Shown: positions 8,833 to 18,183 of the stretch, piece by piece
Position numbering within the stretch: position 1 is the first letter of the stretch
Layout: each line of letters opens with the position of its first letter
Assembly (NCBI RefSeq): GCF_002158995.1
Contig: NZ_LOHF01000015.1
Location: 90,110 to 154,109, forward strand
Direction: 5' to 3'
Length of the DNA stretch: 64,000 nucleotides
Origin: Pseudomonas caspiana
Lineage (GTDB): Bacteria > Pseudomonadota > Gammaproteobacteria > Pseudomonadales > Pseudomonadaceae
The notes under the pieces: generated by a model
Told to the model about the DNA's origin: nothing
Seen by the model: the letters and a program-made list of their open reading frames with translations, nothing else
Databases searched by the model: none
Position numbers and translations under genes: made by a program

Positions 8833-9831
8833 CTATCCACCCGTCATATTCATGAACCGCACCACCTGCACTTCATCGTTGACGCTGAAGTTATGGCTCC
8901 AGGGCTTGAGCTGCATGGCATCGACAATTGCTTTCTCGAGCTTTTCCGGCTGGCCGGGATTGGCGCGCAGCACAGCCTTGAGGTCTGCGGAGTGCTCGTT
9001 GCCCAGACATAGCAACAATCTCCCCTCAACGGTCAACCGTACCCGATTACAGGTCGCGCAGAAGTTGTGGCTGTGGGGGGAGATGAAGCCGATACGGATA
9101 TCCGGCGCTTCAGCCAGTCGCCAGTAACGCGATGGCCCTTGAGTGGATTCGGTGGAATTGATCAGTGTATAGCGCTCGGCGATGCGCTCGCGCACCTGCT
9201 CGCTGGAGTAGAAAGATTCGGCCCGGCTGTGATCGCTGATGATGCCCAGTGGCATTTCTTCGATGAAGGAGATATCCAGCTTGCGGTCGATGGCGAAGGC
9301 GACCAGATCGTTGATCTCATTGTCGTTGCGGCCTTGCATCACCACACAGTTGAGCTTGGTATGGACGAAACCGGCTGCGTTGGCGGCGTCGATCCCGGCA
9401 ATGACTTTGCTCAGGTCACCGGTACGGGTCATTTCCTTGAAGCGCGCCGGATCGAGGCTGTCCAGGCTGATGTTCAGGCGGGACACGCCAGCGTCGAACA
9501 GCGGCTGGGCGAGTTTGTCCAGTTGCGAGCCATTGGTGGTCATGCACAGCTCACGCAGGCCGGGCAGGGCGGCAATCTGCTGACAAAGCCCGACGATTCC
9601 GGACCGAACCAGCGGCTCGCCACCGGTCAGACGAATCTTGCGCGTGCCCAAGGCTACAAACTGTTCAGCAACTTGATAAATCTCTTCAAGCGACAGAATT
9701 TGCTGGCGCGGCAGAAAAGTCATTTCCTCGGCCATGCAATACACGCAACGGAAGTCGCAACGGTCTGTCACTGACATCCGCAGGTAATCGACCTTGCGTG
9801 CAAAGCTGTCCATCAGGATACGGTCTGACAT
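8833..9831 (-). CDS. moaA: GTP 3',8-cyclase MoaA (molybdenum cofactor biosynthesis)
   Basis: The radical-SAM enzyme catalyses the first step of molybdopterin synthesis. With the start at 9831 ([10 protein letters not shown]) it has 332 residues. The SAM cluster motif CX3CX2C is at Cys25, Cys29 and Cys32; the C-terminal cluster motif begins [10 protein letters not shown] with a third Cys after 13 residues; the chain ends in the essential Gly-Gly. An ATG at 9864 is in frame, but the shorter start matches the common Pseudomonas form. It is transcribed in the same direction as the formate/nitrite channel upstream. Its partners moaB/C are not in the window. Confidence 0.95.
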   Translation of the reverse strand: MSDRILMDSFARKVDYLRMSVTDRCDFRCVYCMAEEMTFLPRQQILSLEEIYQVAEQFVALGTRKIRLTGGEPLVRSGIVGLCQQIAALPGLRELCMTTNGSQLDKLAQPLFDAGVSRLNISLDSLDPARFKEMTRTGDLSKVIAGIDAANAAGFVHTKLNCVVMQGRNDNEINDLVAFAIDRKLDISFIEEMPLGIISDHSRAESFYSSEQVRERIAERYTLINSTESTQGPSRYWRLAEAPDIRIGFISPHSHNFCATCNRVRLTVEGRLLLCLGNEHSADLKAVLRANPGQPEKLEKAIVDAMQLKPWSHNFSVNDEVQVVRFMNMTGG

Positions 9832-9889
9832 TTCCACCTTCTCAACACATTCTCCAACAGTCATATAACAGCACTGATCCGGGCAAGTT

Positions 9890-10705
9890 TCATACTTTTT
9901 GCGAGCTGGCGGTCGATGCTACAGGGTTATCGGCCGATGTCATGGTTTTGCCATAAGAAACGTAATAAGCCAGACCCACGAACACTGCGCCACCCACGGC
10001 GTTACCCAAAAATACCGCGACGAAGTTGTCCACGAACTGACTCCAGCTTAGTGCGTCGGCAAATATTGCCGCCGGAATCAGGAACATGTTGGCCACAACG
10101 TGTTGGAAACCGATGGCCACAAAGGCCATCACTGGAAACCATATGCCGAGGATCTTACCTGCAACGTCCTTGCTTGCGTAGGACAACCACACCGCCAGGC
10201 AAACCAGCCAGTTGCAGCCAATACCGGAAATGAACGCTTGCGCAAAATCGGCGCTGACTTTGCCGGTGGCAATGGCGACGGTTTTCGCCAGGAATGGGCC
10301 TTCAGTCAAACCCAACAGGTGACCAAAGAAAAACGCTACAAACAACGCACCCAGCAGATTGGCCAATGTCACCAGCAACCAGTTGCGCGCTACCGCCGAG
10401 AGTTTGATACGCCCTGCAAACATCGCCATTGGCAGGCTCATCATATTGCCGGTCAGTAGTTCGCCGCCGGCGAGAATGACCAGGATCAGCCCAATGGGAA
10501 ACACGGCTGCGCCCAGCAGATTACCGAACGAGGCCCACTGCGCGGGAATCATAGTGCTGACGTGGATATCCAGCAGGAAACCCAGAGAGATGAAAGCGCC
10601 TGCCAGAAAGCCCAGAATCAGCACTGAAAGCATGGGCAGGTGTGCTTTCTTCACGCCTGCTTCGACGGTCATTTCAGCAATCTGTTGTGGGGTATTCACG
10701 GACAT
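9890..10705 (-). CDS. Formate/nitrite transporter family channel
   Basis: The roughly 271-residue product has six to seven hydrophobic helices and FNT family signatures, e.g. [12 protein letters not shown] in the second helix hairpin and [15 protein letters not shown] near the C-terminus. FocA/NirC relatives move formate, nitrite or similar small anions across the inner membrane. The neighbouring moaA hints at a link to molybdo-enzymes such as formate dehydrogenase or nitrate reductase, but the pairing is only positional. Start codons at 10711 or 10705 are both possible; the longer frame to 10819 is unlikely. Confidence 0.85.
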   Translation of the reverse strand: MSVNTPQQIAEMTVEAGVKKAHLPMLSVLILGFLAGAFISLGFLLDIHVSTMIPAQWASFGNLLGAAVFPIGLILVILAGGELLTGNMMSLPMAMFAGRIKLSAVARNWLLVTLANLLGALFVAFFFGHLLGLTEGPFLAKTVAIATGKVSADFAQAFISGIGCNWLVCLAVWLSYASKDVAGKILGIWFPVMAFVAIGFQHVVANMFLIPAAIFADALSWSQFVDNFVAVFLGNAVGGAVFVGLAYYVSYGKTMTSADNPVASTASSQKV

Positions 10706-10902
10706 AATCATGGCTCTAGTGAAGCGACTTCGCGAGCGCGTGCGGGCACGCGACGGCTGACAGTCATCAGTCAATATTCGGGGTTTTAGCGTCCGGTCTG
10801 ATTGCGCAACATGCGCCACGGCATGTTGGCAGGTTCCTGTTGTTCATAGGGGTGATTCGAGGCTTGCTCAGAGACGAGTGGTGCGCGGTACAGCGCGGTC
10901 GC

Positions 10903-10929
10903 ATGCGGGCAATGCGGGCAATGCGGGCA
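10903..10929. repeat. Three tandem copies of a 9-bp unit
   Basis: ATGCGGGCA is repeated exactly three times (10903-10911, 10912-10920, 10921-10929) in a 360-bp gene-free stretch. It runs straight into a perfect dyad (10925-10943). Such short arrays can vary in copy number. Confidence 0.85.
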
Positions 10930-10943
10930 AGCTGAGCTTGCCC
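10925..10943 (-). terminator. Perfect 9-bp dyad in the gap after the PAS kinase gene
   Basis: GGGCAAGCT and AGCTTGCCC are separated by a single G. It lies between the end of the kinase gene and the start of the formate/nitrite channel gene. It could be a terminator for the kinase transcript or an operator; no T-run follows on either strand. The rest of 10712-11068 shows no gene. Confidence 0.4.
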
Positions 10944-11068
10944 ACCGAATTAGTAAGCAAGCTACTGAGTCGAATTGCCGCAGTCCAATCGCTTGTTCCG
11001 ATGAGGTGATCGATAGACTCAATCACCGGCCTGCAGGCCACGTGTAGTAAGGGTATTCGCCGCCCCTG

Positions 11069-12091
11069 TCACTGCGCGGTATCCAGCTTCAAGATGAGTT
11101 CCACCTGTGCGCCATGACCTGTGGCGAGCGGTTTGTTACTGCGCTGCACGGTCGCGCCGCAGCGTTTCGACAGCGCATCGACAAGGCTCAAGGCTAAAGG
11201 CGTGCCAGAAGCGGAGAAGGCGTTCAAGACTTCATCACTGAACCCCGGTCCTTGATCACACATGCAGATCCGCGCCGATGCCGCATCCAATGGCTCAATG
11301 TGCAGTTCGATACCTTCGCCATTGCTATGCTTGATTGCATTGTCCAGTAGCTCGTTGAGAATCAAGCCCAGGTTGGATGCAATTTGTAGCGGGACGAGGA
11401 CCGGATGGGTGTGAAGGCTGAGCGCAATGGTCTTGCCGTACTGGGTCGCGATAAAGCCTCGTGCCAGATCAGGCAGTAACTGCGCGAGATCGACCTGGTT
11501 CAGACTATTGCGATGCAAATGCTCCTGAACCGCGCCAATGCCTACCACACGCGCGATAGCTGACTGCATCAGATTTCTGGCTTCATCACCTTGGGCGCGC
11601 AGGCTGGAAAGTTGCAGCAGGCTAATGATTAACTGCAGGTTGTTTTTAACACGGTGATTGAGTTCTGCGAGCAGTGCCTGCTGATTCTCGGCCATCTCTC
11701 GCTGTTCGGTGATGTCAACGCAACTGCCGAAGTAACCTGCAAACTGGCCGTCACGGTAAAACGGTGCGCCGCTGTCCAGCATCCAGCGGTACTGGCCATC
11801 ATGGCGTCTGACCCTGTAAGGCTGTTTGAACGGCAGCCGCTCGTCAAACGCTTGGTGATAAGCCACGAGGCAATCGTCCAGATCGTCCGGGTGAATGTCA
11901 TCTTTCCAGCCATAGCCACACAATTGCTGCTGGCTCTTGCCAGTAAAATCAGTCCAGGGTTTGTTGAACCAGTCACAATGCTTGTCGCTTCTGGCGCGCC
12001 AGATCATGATTGGAGCGTGGTCAGCCAATTCGCGAAACTCAATCTCACCGAGGGTCGCCGGCTGATTCTTCTCCTCAGGTTCGGATTTCAT
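11069..12091 (-). CDS. PAS-domain sensor histidine kinase (HisKA_2/HWE type)
   Basis: With the start at 12091 (MKSEPEEKNQPATL) the product has 340 residues: one PAS domain with its PAC segment (about residues 15-140), a HisKA_2-type dimerisation domain whose phosphoacceptor box is ELNHRVKNNLQ, and a HATPase domain with ELLDNAIKHSNGEG and DQGPGF. No transmembrane segment is seen, so it is a cytoplasmic sensor. The first 17 bases overlap the end of the receiver gene, so the two are translationally coupled. PAS alone does not reveal the signal; the WFNKPWTDFTG start is the type that often senses redox or small ligands. Confidence 0.88.
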   Translation of the reverse strand: MKSEPEEKNQPATLGEIEFRELADHAPIMIWRARSDKHCDWFNKPWTDFTGKSQQQLCGYGWKDDIHPDDLDDCLVAYHQAFDERLPFKQPYRVRRHDGQYRWMLDSGAPFYRDGQFAGYFGSCVDITEQREMAENQQALLAELNHRVKNNLQLIISLLQLSSLRAQGDEARNLMQSAIARVVGIGAVQEHLHRNSLNQVDLAQLLPDLARGFIATQYGKTIALSLHTHPVLVPLQIASNLGLILNELLDNAIKHSNGEGIELHIEPLDAASARICMCDQGPGFSDEVLNAFSASGTPLALSLVDALSKRCGATVQRSNKPLATGHGAQVELILKLDTAQ

Positions 12092-12527
12092 TAACGCTGA
12101 CCGTAGGTAATCGTGACCGGGCTGTATGGAATATCTCCAAGGCATTATGAGCGGGTAGCTTGGCGAGGGACTGACCATCCAGTAATGCTCGGGCCACCTG
12201 TGCACACAGCGCAAGATCCTGCGGAGCGTAGGGCTTGCGCAACAGGCCAAGTGCGGCGTCTGCATTGGCTCTGGCGGTCAGAATCTGGCCGCTGATGAAC
12301 ATCGAGCTGAGGCCATGCTGGTCCAGCAGCCTGCGAGCCAGTGCGATACCCTCGTCATTGCCTCCCAGATTGATATCCACGAAGGCGATGTCTGCCCGTT
12401 GTTCACCAGCCAGTTCCAGCGCGTGGGACACATCGTGTGCGGGGCCGATCACTTCATGTTCAGCACCTAGCGTGGCGGCCGCAATCATCGCCAGGATCGG
12501 ATCATCTTCTATCAGGAGGATGCGCAT
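12075..12527 (-). CDS. Single-domain response regulator
   Basis: The 150-residue product is a lone receiver domain: acidic pocket Asp8-Asp9, phosphoacceptor Asp51 in FVDINLGG, and conserved Lys98 in LLRKPY. There is no DNA-binding or enzymatic output, so it must act by protein contact or as a phosphate relay. It is the first gene of a pair with the downstream PAS kinase, which it overlaps. This receiver plus HisKA_2 kinase layout is common in proteobacteria and its output is usually undefined. Confidence 0.88.
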   Translation of the reverse strand: MRILLIEDDPILAMIAAATLGAEHEVIGPAHDVSHALELAGEQRADIAFVDINLGGNDEGIALARRLLDQHGLSSMFISGQILTARANADAALGLLRKPYAPQDLALCAQVARALLDGQSLAKLPAHNALEIFHTARSRLPTVSVNEIRT

Positions 12528-12695
12528 TCTTCATTCCTGCCTTTCAAACGGGTGACGCAAACGTGGGCTCGGAACTCGCCAGTTACGTCGCGAGGCAAAA
12601 AGCATTTACTCATGCAAATGCACGTCGTTGAAGATTGGGCTGCCCCTTGAATGAATGGTTCACAATGGTTTCAAAAACATTTAAACGAGTGTAAG

Positions 12696-14042
12696 TCAGC
12701 GTTGTTCCTTGCTCATACTGCGCTCATAGCGCTCCAAAAGCGGCTGAATGCTGACACCGTGCAACAGAATGCTCAGTGCTACGACTGACAACGTCAGGCT
12801 GATGCTGACCCGCACAACGTCATCCGGTAACCCGTGACCGAGGGCAAAGCACAGATAGAACAGGCTGCCGATCCCACGAATGCCGAACCAGCCGACCAGT
12901 GCCTTCTGACGTTTGTTGAGCAACCGTTTGCTGATCAGCAGCCATACCGCCAAGGGTCTGATGATGCAGAAAAGCACCAGCCCCAGACCGACTGCACGCC
13001 AATCCCAATATAAAGCCAGCGATGCGCCGAGCAGGGTGATCAACAGCACCTCCATCGAGCGCTCAACCAGGCTAGAGAAGGCCAACATATCGCCCATCAT
13101 GACCCCCGCCGCCAATTGCGATTCACTGAGATCCTCTTTTTCCGCGACAGTGGTGCGCTCAATGCTGCCGCTCATATGGCCTATGACCGGTTGTGCCAGA
13201 TGCTCGGCCGGGACGTCGGACTGGGTAATCTGCGCTTCTGCCTGTCGCAGGCCGAGGCCCGCGGCAAACACCGACAGAAAGCCAAACGCGCCCAAGCCAT
13301 TCGCGACGACGTAAGCAATGGCAATCAATGCCAAGGCCAGAAAGTCATTAGGGGAGGTATCGCTGTCGGCATTTTTGATCCGCAGATAAATCATCAAGTG
13401 CCCGACGCCACGACCCAGGCCGTAGCCGATCAGCAGTCCCACGGGCACACCCCATAGCAGATTCTTTATTGCCCAGTGCTGTATCCAGTTGATGTCACCG
13501 GAACCATGGGTCAGAAAAAGCAGGGCAAAGATCACGAATGGAAAGGCGGTGCCGTCGTTCAGTCCCGCTTCACCTGACAAACCGAAGCGCAAACGATCAG
13601 AGTCCTGAGCGTTGTTGACCTGAACCAGCGAGGCAAGCACCGGATCAGTGGGCGAGAGCATGGCGCCCAACAGGATCGAAACACCCCAGGACAGCCCGAA
13701 CAAGTAATGCGCTGCCAGCGCGGTGCCAGCGATGGTCGCCAGCATTACAGGGCCGGACAGCCAGTAAGCTGAATGCCAGGCCTTGCTGTTCAATGGGAGG
13801 CGCAACTTGATCCCGGTGCTAAACAATGAAAACAACACGGCGGCTTCGGTCAGACGTTCCAGCCAGCTGGACGCATCGCGGAAATCCAGATCCAGCATGT
13901 CTAGCCCGGCAGGGCCAATGGCAAAGCCGAACGCAAGGCACACAGCCGACGTCGTGACGGGTAGCCAGCGCAAATAAGAGGAAGTCAGCGCGAGCATCAT
14001 TAGCAACGCGCCCAGTACAGTCATGCAAAGAATGAAACTCAT
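12696..14042 (-). CDS. Cation:proton antiporter (CPA1/NhaP-like)
   Basis: The 448-residue polytopic membrane protein has about 12 hydrophobic helices and CPA1 motifs: SPTDPVLASLVQV, GEAGLNDGTAFPFVIFAL and GIRGIGSLFYL. These contain the ion-binding acidic residues in NhaP/NHE-type exchangers. It probably exchanges Na+ or K+ for protons across the inner membrane. It is monocistronic, with an inverted repeat upstream of its promoter region. Potassium versus sodium preference cannot be told from sequence. Confidence 0.88.
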   Translation of the reverse strand: MSFILCMTVLGALLMMLALTSSYLRWLPVTTSAVCLAFGFAIGPAGLDMLDLDFRDASSWLERLTEAAVLFSLFSTGIKLRLPLNSKAWHSAYWLSGPVMLATIAGTALAAHYLFGLSWGVSILLGAMLSPTDPVLASLVQVNNAQDSDRLRFGLSGEAGLNDGTAFPFVIFALLFLTHGSGDINWIQHWAIKNLLWGVPVGLLIGYGLGRGVGHLMIYLRIKNADSDTSPNDFLALALIAIAYVVANGLGAFGFLSVFAAGLGLRQAEAQITQSDVPAEHLAQPVIGHMSGSIERTTVAEKEDLSESQLAAGVMMGDMLAFSSLVERSMEVLLITLLGASLALYWDWRAVGLGLVLFCIIRPLAVWLLISKRLLNKRQKALVGWFGIRGIGSLFYLCFALGHGLPDDVVRVSISLTLSVVALSILLHGVSIQPLLERYERSMSKEQR

Positions 14043-14160
14043 CCGGCCTGTGTTCTCACAACGGGGCCCCGCAAATACGGGGCGATAGGGTTGTGACTGC
14101 TTAGGGGCGGGATAGTTGAAACATTTGGTATTAAAGGTATTTCACGGGCAAGCACGGCCC

Positions 14161-14251
14161 TGTAGGAGCCCACCGAGGTTACGAGGGCAGCGATCACAGA
14201 GTGTCAGACAGACCGCTATCGCTGGCCTCGCGACCTCGGTGAGCTCCTACA
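14161..14251. repeat. Intergenic inverted repeat, family B
   Basis: Arms beginning TGTAGGAGCCCACCGAGGTT and ending CTCGGTGAGCTCCTACA flank a spacer with GTGTCAGACAGACCGCTAT. It lies in the 234-bp gap between the antiporter start and the end of the binding-protein gene. Confidence 0.88.
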
Positions 14252-14276
14252 AGGACGAGGTGGCCGGGCGTTTTAA

Positions 14277-15329
14277 CTACCGCTCTACAGTCCGGTTCCA
14301 GCGCGCGTTCCATTCTGGACGGGTCTGGTTGACCTGATCCCAATCAATGGTCACTGCGGTTTCCAGGTACTTGTTCATCGCCTCAACCTGACCCTTGGTC
14401 TTGTCAGTGGTTGGGGTTTTCGGGTTGGACGGGATCTGGTCCCCGAACTCCAGCGCTGGCGCCTGCGCTTCTGGCGTCAACAGGTAAGCCGCGAGCTTCT
14501 GCGCCAGTTCCGGCTGGTCGTTTTTAGCGATGGCGCACTCGGCCACGTTAAGCACCACGCCACCTTCTTTCGGCGGTGCGTACTCGACGGGCACGCCTTT
14601 GATCTTCAGCGCCGTTACCTGAGTGGGCGTGAGCGGGAACAGCGCGGCTTCACCGGTTTGCACCATCTCGGAAATCTTCGCCGAGCTGGCGATGTATTCC
14701 AGCACGTTCGGGCCTACGGTTTTCGGCCAGGCCTTGAAGCCCGGCTCCACGTTCGTTTCACTGCCGCCCTGAATGCGGTTGAACATCAGGAACCCATGCA
14801 ACCCGAAAGTGGAGGAGGCCATGGACTGAAACACCACTTTCTCCTTGAACTTCTTGTCTGCCAGATCCATCCACGAGGTCGGCGCTGCCCAGCCTTTTTC
14901 AGTGAACATTTTCGTGTTGTAGGCAAGCCCGGTCACACCAAGGCTTACCGCAGCGGCTTCATCCTTGATCTTCGCTTTGGCCGGCAGATCGGCCAGCGAC
15001 GGGCTTGGCTGCAACTTGTCGCACAAGCCCATGGAAATCGCCCGATACATGATGCCGTCATCAAGGAACATCACGTGCATCTGCGGGTTGTCTTTGCTGG
15101 CCTGAACCTTGGCGAGGATGTCCGAAGAGGTCCCCGGCACGATCACCACTTTGACGTTGTTGGCTTTCTCGAAAGCAGGCAACACCTGATCGGCATAGAG
15201 ACGCTCCATGGTGCCGCCGTTCATGCCCAGATAAAGGGTCGTGGCGGCGTGGGCCGGGGAAGAGGCCAGTAACACCGCAAGGGGCAGACATGACAAGCCG
15301 GTAAATGCGATACGTTTTACGTTCTTCAT
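14277..15329 (-). CDS. ABC transporter periplasmic substrate-binding protein (PotD-like)
   Basis: The 350-residue product has a signal peptide (positively charged start, hydrophobic core, cleavage after SSPAHA near residue 28) and a class of periplasmic binding protein fold used for polyamines, Fe(III) and small amines (TLYLGMNGGTMERLY at the mature start). It is the last gene of a seven-gene leftward operon with the ATPase, two permeases and the three dehydrogenase subunits, from which it is separated by 33 bases. The ligand is presumably the substrate of that dehydrogenase. Specificity is unknown. Confidence 0.85.
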   Translation of the reverse strand: MKNVKRIAFTGLSCLPLAVLLASSPAHAATTLYLGMNGGTMERLYADQVLPAFEKANNVKVVIVPGTSSDILAKVQASKDNPQMHVMFLDDGIMYRAISMGLCDKLQPSPSLADLPAKAKIKDEAAAVSLGVTGLAYNTKMFTEKGWAAPTSWMDLADKKFKEKVVFQSMASSTFGLHGFLMFNRIQGGSETNVEPGFKAWPKTVGPNVLEYIASSAKISEMVQTGEAALFPLTPTQVTALKIKGVPVEYAPPKEGGVVLNVAECAIAKNDQPELAQKLAAYLLTPEAQAPALEFGDQIPSNPKTPTTDKTKGQVEAMNKYLETAVTIDWDQVNQTRPEWNARWNRTVER

Positions 15330-15362
15330 TGCAGCGACCTTCCTCTGTGCAAAGTGATGAAA

Positions 15363-16505
15363 TCAATGGTTAACGGTTTTACAGGGGTGGGCAGTGGGTT
15401 GAAAACGGCGGATGGAAAAAGCATCCAGGGCAATCGTTGACTGGCCGGTGCATACATACTCGGCGAGGGCTTCGCCGGCAGCGGGGCCGATCTGGAAGCC
15501 GGAACCTGCAAAACCGAAGCCATGCAGCAGGCCTGGTTGCAGCATGCTCGGGCCGAGTACCGGCTCGCGATCCGGCAAATAACCCTCGGTGCCGCTCCAG
15601 GTGCGAATCGCCTGGGCACCGGCCAACGGCGGGTATAGCTCGACCGCATTGCGCAGGATCTCCAGTACGGTGGCTTGCCCCGGCCTGGCGCGGGCCAGGT
15701 CCAGCGCGAAGCCCTGACCGCCGCCGAGTACGCAATTGCCTCTGGCGACTTGCCGGGCATAGATTCCACCGCCCTCGACACCTGTGCTGACGTCCATAAA
15801 CATCGGCAGTGGCTCAGTGACCAACATGGCCGGGTGGCCCGATACCATCGGCACCGGCTCACCAAATTGCGCAGCCAGATCGCTGGCCCAGGCACCCGCG
15901 CAGTTGAGCAACCATGGCGCACGCAGGTTCAGGCCGTTGGCCGTGCGCACCACAAATGCCTGGCAGTCGTGGCTGACGTCATCCACCTTGGCTTGTTCGA
16001 AGATTTGCGCACCCGCTCGCCTGGCCGCCCGGGCGAATGCCGGGGAAACCAGACGGGGGTTGGCGTGGCCGTCGTCGGCGCACAAGGACGCGCCCACCGC
16101 GACATCCCCCGCCCAGGCAAAGCGCGCGCGTAACTGCTCGCGATCCAGCAATTGCAGGTCCAGTCCGAAGTCGCGGCTGGCTTCGGCGTAAGCGCGCAAG
16201 GCGTTCATGTCGGTTTCACTGCGGGCCAGTTTCAGATGCCCGGAGCGCTGGTATTCGCCGTCGATGCCAATCAGTTCACGCAAGCCGCTCCAGATGCCAT
16301 GAGCCCGTTGCGACAATGGTAATTGGCTCAACGGCCGACCCTGACGGCGCACGCCTCCGTAGTTGACGCCACTGGAGTGCGAGCCGCAGAAGTCACGTTC
16401 AAGCAACGTCACGCGTTTGCCCTTCAACGCCAGAAACAAAGCGGCTGACGCGCCGACGATGCCACCGCCAATGATCAGCGCATCGCTTTCAATCACGGTG
16501 CTCAT
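15363..16505 (-). CDS. FAD-dependent oxidoreductase, HcnC/opine oxidase beta-like (DAO family)
   Basis: The 380-residue product has an N-terminal FAD-binding Rossmann motif (LIIGGGIVGASAALFLA) and a DAO fold with the C-terminal GFGFAGSGFQIGPAAGEALAE motif. HcnC, opine oxidase subunit B and D-hydroxyproline dehydrogenase beta subunits share this form; they oxidise the C-N bond of an amine while partners carry electrons away. The start at 16505 overlaps the stop of the preceding gene by ATGA; the frame extends further upstream but inside that gene. Being coded with HcnA- and HcnB-like partners supports a heterotrimeric enzyme. Confidence 0.85.
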   Translation of the reverse strand: MSTVIESDALIIGGGIVGASAALFLALKGKRVTLLERDFCGSHSSGVNYGGVRRQGRPLSQLPLSQRAHGIWSGLRELIGIDGEYQRSGHLKLARSETDMNALRAYAEASRDFGLDLQLLDREQLRARFAWAGDVAVGASLCADDGHANPRLVSPAFARAARRAGAQIFEQAKVDDVSHDCQAFVVRTANGLNLRAPWLLNCAGAWASDLAAQFGEPVPMVSGHPAMLVTEPLPMFMDVSTGVEGGGIYARQVARGNCVLGGGQGFALDLARARPGQATVLEILRNAVELYPPLAGAQAIRTWSGTEGYLPDREPVLGPSMLQPGLLHGFGFAGSGFQIGPAAGEALAEYVCTGQSTIALDAFSIRRFQPTAHPCKTVNH

Positions 16506-17872
16506 GACTGCGCCTCCACGCCAAACGGCAAAGGCTTGATCGGTGCCTGACCACGCAGCCGTCCAATGCCTTGCAGTTCCCGCCCGCTGCAGTGCGCGAC
16601 GATTTCCGCTGCCGCCAGCCCGCACATCCGGCCCTGGCAACGTCCCATGCCGACCCGACACATGGCCTTGACCCGATTGATCTCCCAGTGACCTTCTTCG
16701 ACGACGGTACGAATATCACCGGCGCTCACTTCTTCGCAGCGGCAGATGATGGTTTCGTCAGCAACCTTGGCGGCCCACTCAACGGGAAAGGGGAACGCTG
16801 TTTCCAGCCCGTGCCGAAAGCGCTGGATGCTCTGCAGTTTGTTTTTCAAATGCTCACTGCGTCCGCTATCAATGTTTTGCCCAGTGTCGGCAAGCAAGGT
16901 CAACGCGGCCAGCTCGCCGGCCATTTCTGCGGCATCAGCGCCCATGATTCCGGCGCCATCACCTGCAAGATAAACCCCCGCAATGCTGCTTCGCCCGGCG
17001 TTGTCACAAACAGGAAGCCAGGCACGGTTAAGCGCGCTCCACTGGAAGTCGCAGCCGAGCAGGTCTGCCAATTGCGTTTCACTGCGCAGCGCATGAGCAA
17101 AAGCCACGGCATCACAATGCAGCGTTTGTAAGGTGCCGTTGCGTTGCCACTGCACGGCGTTGACGCGCTTGTCACCGTCGATGCGTTGCAACGTCGCGCC
17201 TTGATGCACGGCGATGCCATGGGCGGTCAGCCAGGCCCGATAATACAAACCTTTGGCCAAGGTCAGCGGTTGACCCAACAGCGCGGGCAGGGCGCGGCAC
17301 TGAGCGGAAAAGGGCGCGCTGTCGAGCACTGCAACCACGTTCGCGCCGGCTTTGGCGTATTGATACGCGACCAGGTAAAGCAGGGGGCCACTCCCGGCAA
17401 ACACCACTTTTTCGCCAATGGCACATCCCTGATACTTCAAGGCAATCTGCGCCGCGCCCAGACTGTAGACGCCGGGCAACGTCCAGCCGGGCACCGGGAG
17501 AATGCGGTCGGTGGCACCGGTCGCGATGATCAAATGGCTGTAGTCGATGCTCCCTGCACGGTTTTCCTGCAGGGTATCGAGTCGCTGTTCTTCGGCGTTC
17601 CACACTAGCGTTTGCGGACGATAGTCAATGTGCGACGCCAAAGCATCAAGGGTCTGATGCACGGCGACGGCCTTGCCCGCTTCAAAGCCGTACAGCGCTT
17701 TTGGATCACGGCGGAAGTTTTCAGGCTGACGGCGATAAATCTGTCCGCCGCCCCGTAGGCCCTCGTCCAGCAAACAGGCTTTTACACCATGAGCATGCAA
17801 GGTTTGCGCAGCGCGAATGCCCGCAGGCCCCGCACCGACGATCACCACTGATTGCGCGGTATGCGTATTCAT
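16502..17872 (-). CDS. NAD(P)/FAD-dependent oxidoreductase with BFD-like [2Fe-2S] domain (HcnB-like)
   Basis: The 456-residue product has an FAD-binding motif (VVIVGAGPAGIRAAQ), a second nucleotide-binding motif (VVFAGSGPLLYLVAYQY) in the middle, and a C-terminal BFD-type [2Fe-2S] segment with CRCEEV, CRVGMGRC and CGLAAAEI (about residues 375-430). It is the alpha subunit type of HcnABC and opine/hydroxyproline dehydrogenases. It overlaps both neighbours by ATGA, so the three subunits are coordinately made. It likely passes electrons from the HcnC-like subunit to the respiratory chain. Confidence 0.85.
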   Translation of the reverse strand: MNTHTAQSVVIVGAGPAGIRAAQTLHAHGVKACLLDEGLRGGGQIYRRQPENFRRDPKALYGFEAGKAVAVHQTLDALASHIDYRPQTLVWNAEEQRLDTLQENRAGSIDYSHLIIATGATDRILPVPGWTLPGVYSLGAAQIALKYQGCAIGEKVVFAGSGPLLYLVAYQYAKAGANVVAVLDSAPFSAQCRALPALLGQPLTLAKGLYYRAWLTAHGIAVHQGATLQRIDGDKRVNAVQWQRNGTLQTLHCDAVAFAHALRSETQLADLLGCDFQWSALNRAWLPVCDNAGRSSIAGVYLAGDGAGIMGADAAEMAGELAALTLLADTGQNIDSGRSEHLKNKLQSIQRFRHGLETAFPFPVEWAAKVADETIICRCEEVSAGDIRTVVEEGHWEINRVKAMCRVGMGRCQGRMCGLAAAEIVAHCSGRELQGIGRLRGQAPIKPLPFGVEAQS

Positions 17873-18159
17873 AGCTGCCGTCCCGGATCACGGCTGACGA
17901 TTTGTCCACCTTCAAGTAACGTCGAACAGGCGCGCACCCGGCGACCATCGCCCAGGCGCACCCAGCAATCCTGGCACGCACCCATCATGCAAAATCCGGC
18001 GCGGGGTTCAGCGCTGAAGTCGCTGCCGCGCAAGTGGTCGCTGCTGGTCAATACCGCCGTGAGCAAGGTGTCGCCTTGCAGGCCGCTGGCAGGCTGGCCG
18101 TCAAGGGTGAAGGCCAGCGCCGGGCGGTCTTGTTCGGCCAAACGTTTGAGCAATGCCAT
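17869..18159 (-). CDS. (2Fe-2S)-binding subunit, HcnA-like
   Basis: The 96-residue product is a plant-type ferredoxin-fold subunit. The cluster cysteines are in FCMMGACQDCW and the fourth in RACSTLLE; the CX4CX2C spacing is that of HcnA and of the gamma subunits of opine or hydroxyproline dehydrogenases. It is the first of the three oxidoreductase genes and overlaps the next by ATGA. It follows the permease gene by 24 bases. Confidence 0.87.
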   Translation of the reverse strand: MALLKRLAEQDRPALAFTLDGQPASGLQGDTLLTAVLTSSDHLRGSDFSAEPRAGFCMMGACQDCWVRLGDGRRVRACSTLLEGGQIVSRDPGRQL

Positions 18160-18183
18160 GAGGTTCGCGCTCCAGGCCTCGGA

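Noticed and set aside
12092..12265. Longer start for the PAS kinase
   Set aside because: It would lie almost entirely within the receiver gene in another frame and adds no domain.
16502..18159. True hydrogen cyanide synthase hcnABC
   Set aside because: Subunit types match, but the genes are embedded with an ABC importer and binding protein under an IclR regulator, unlike stand-alone hcnABC; calling it cyanide synthase would overreach.
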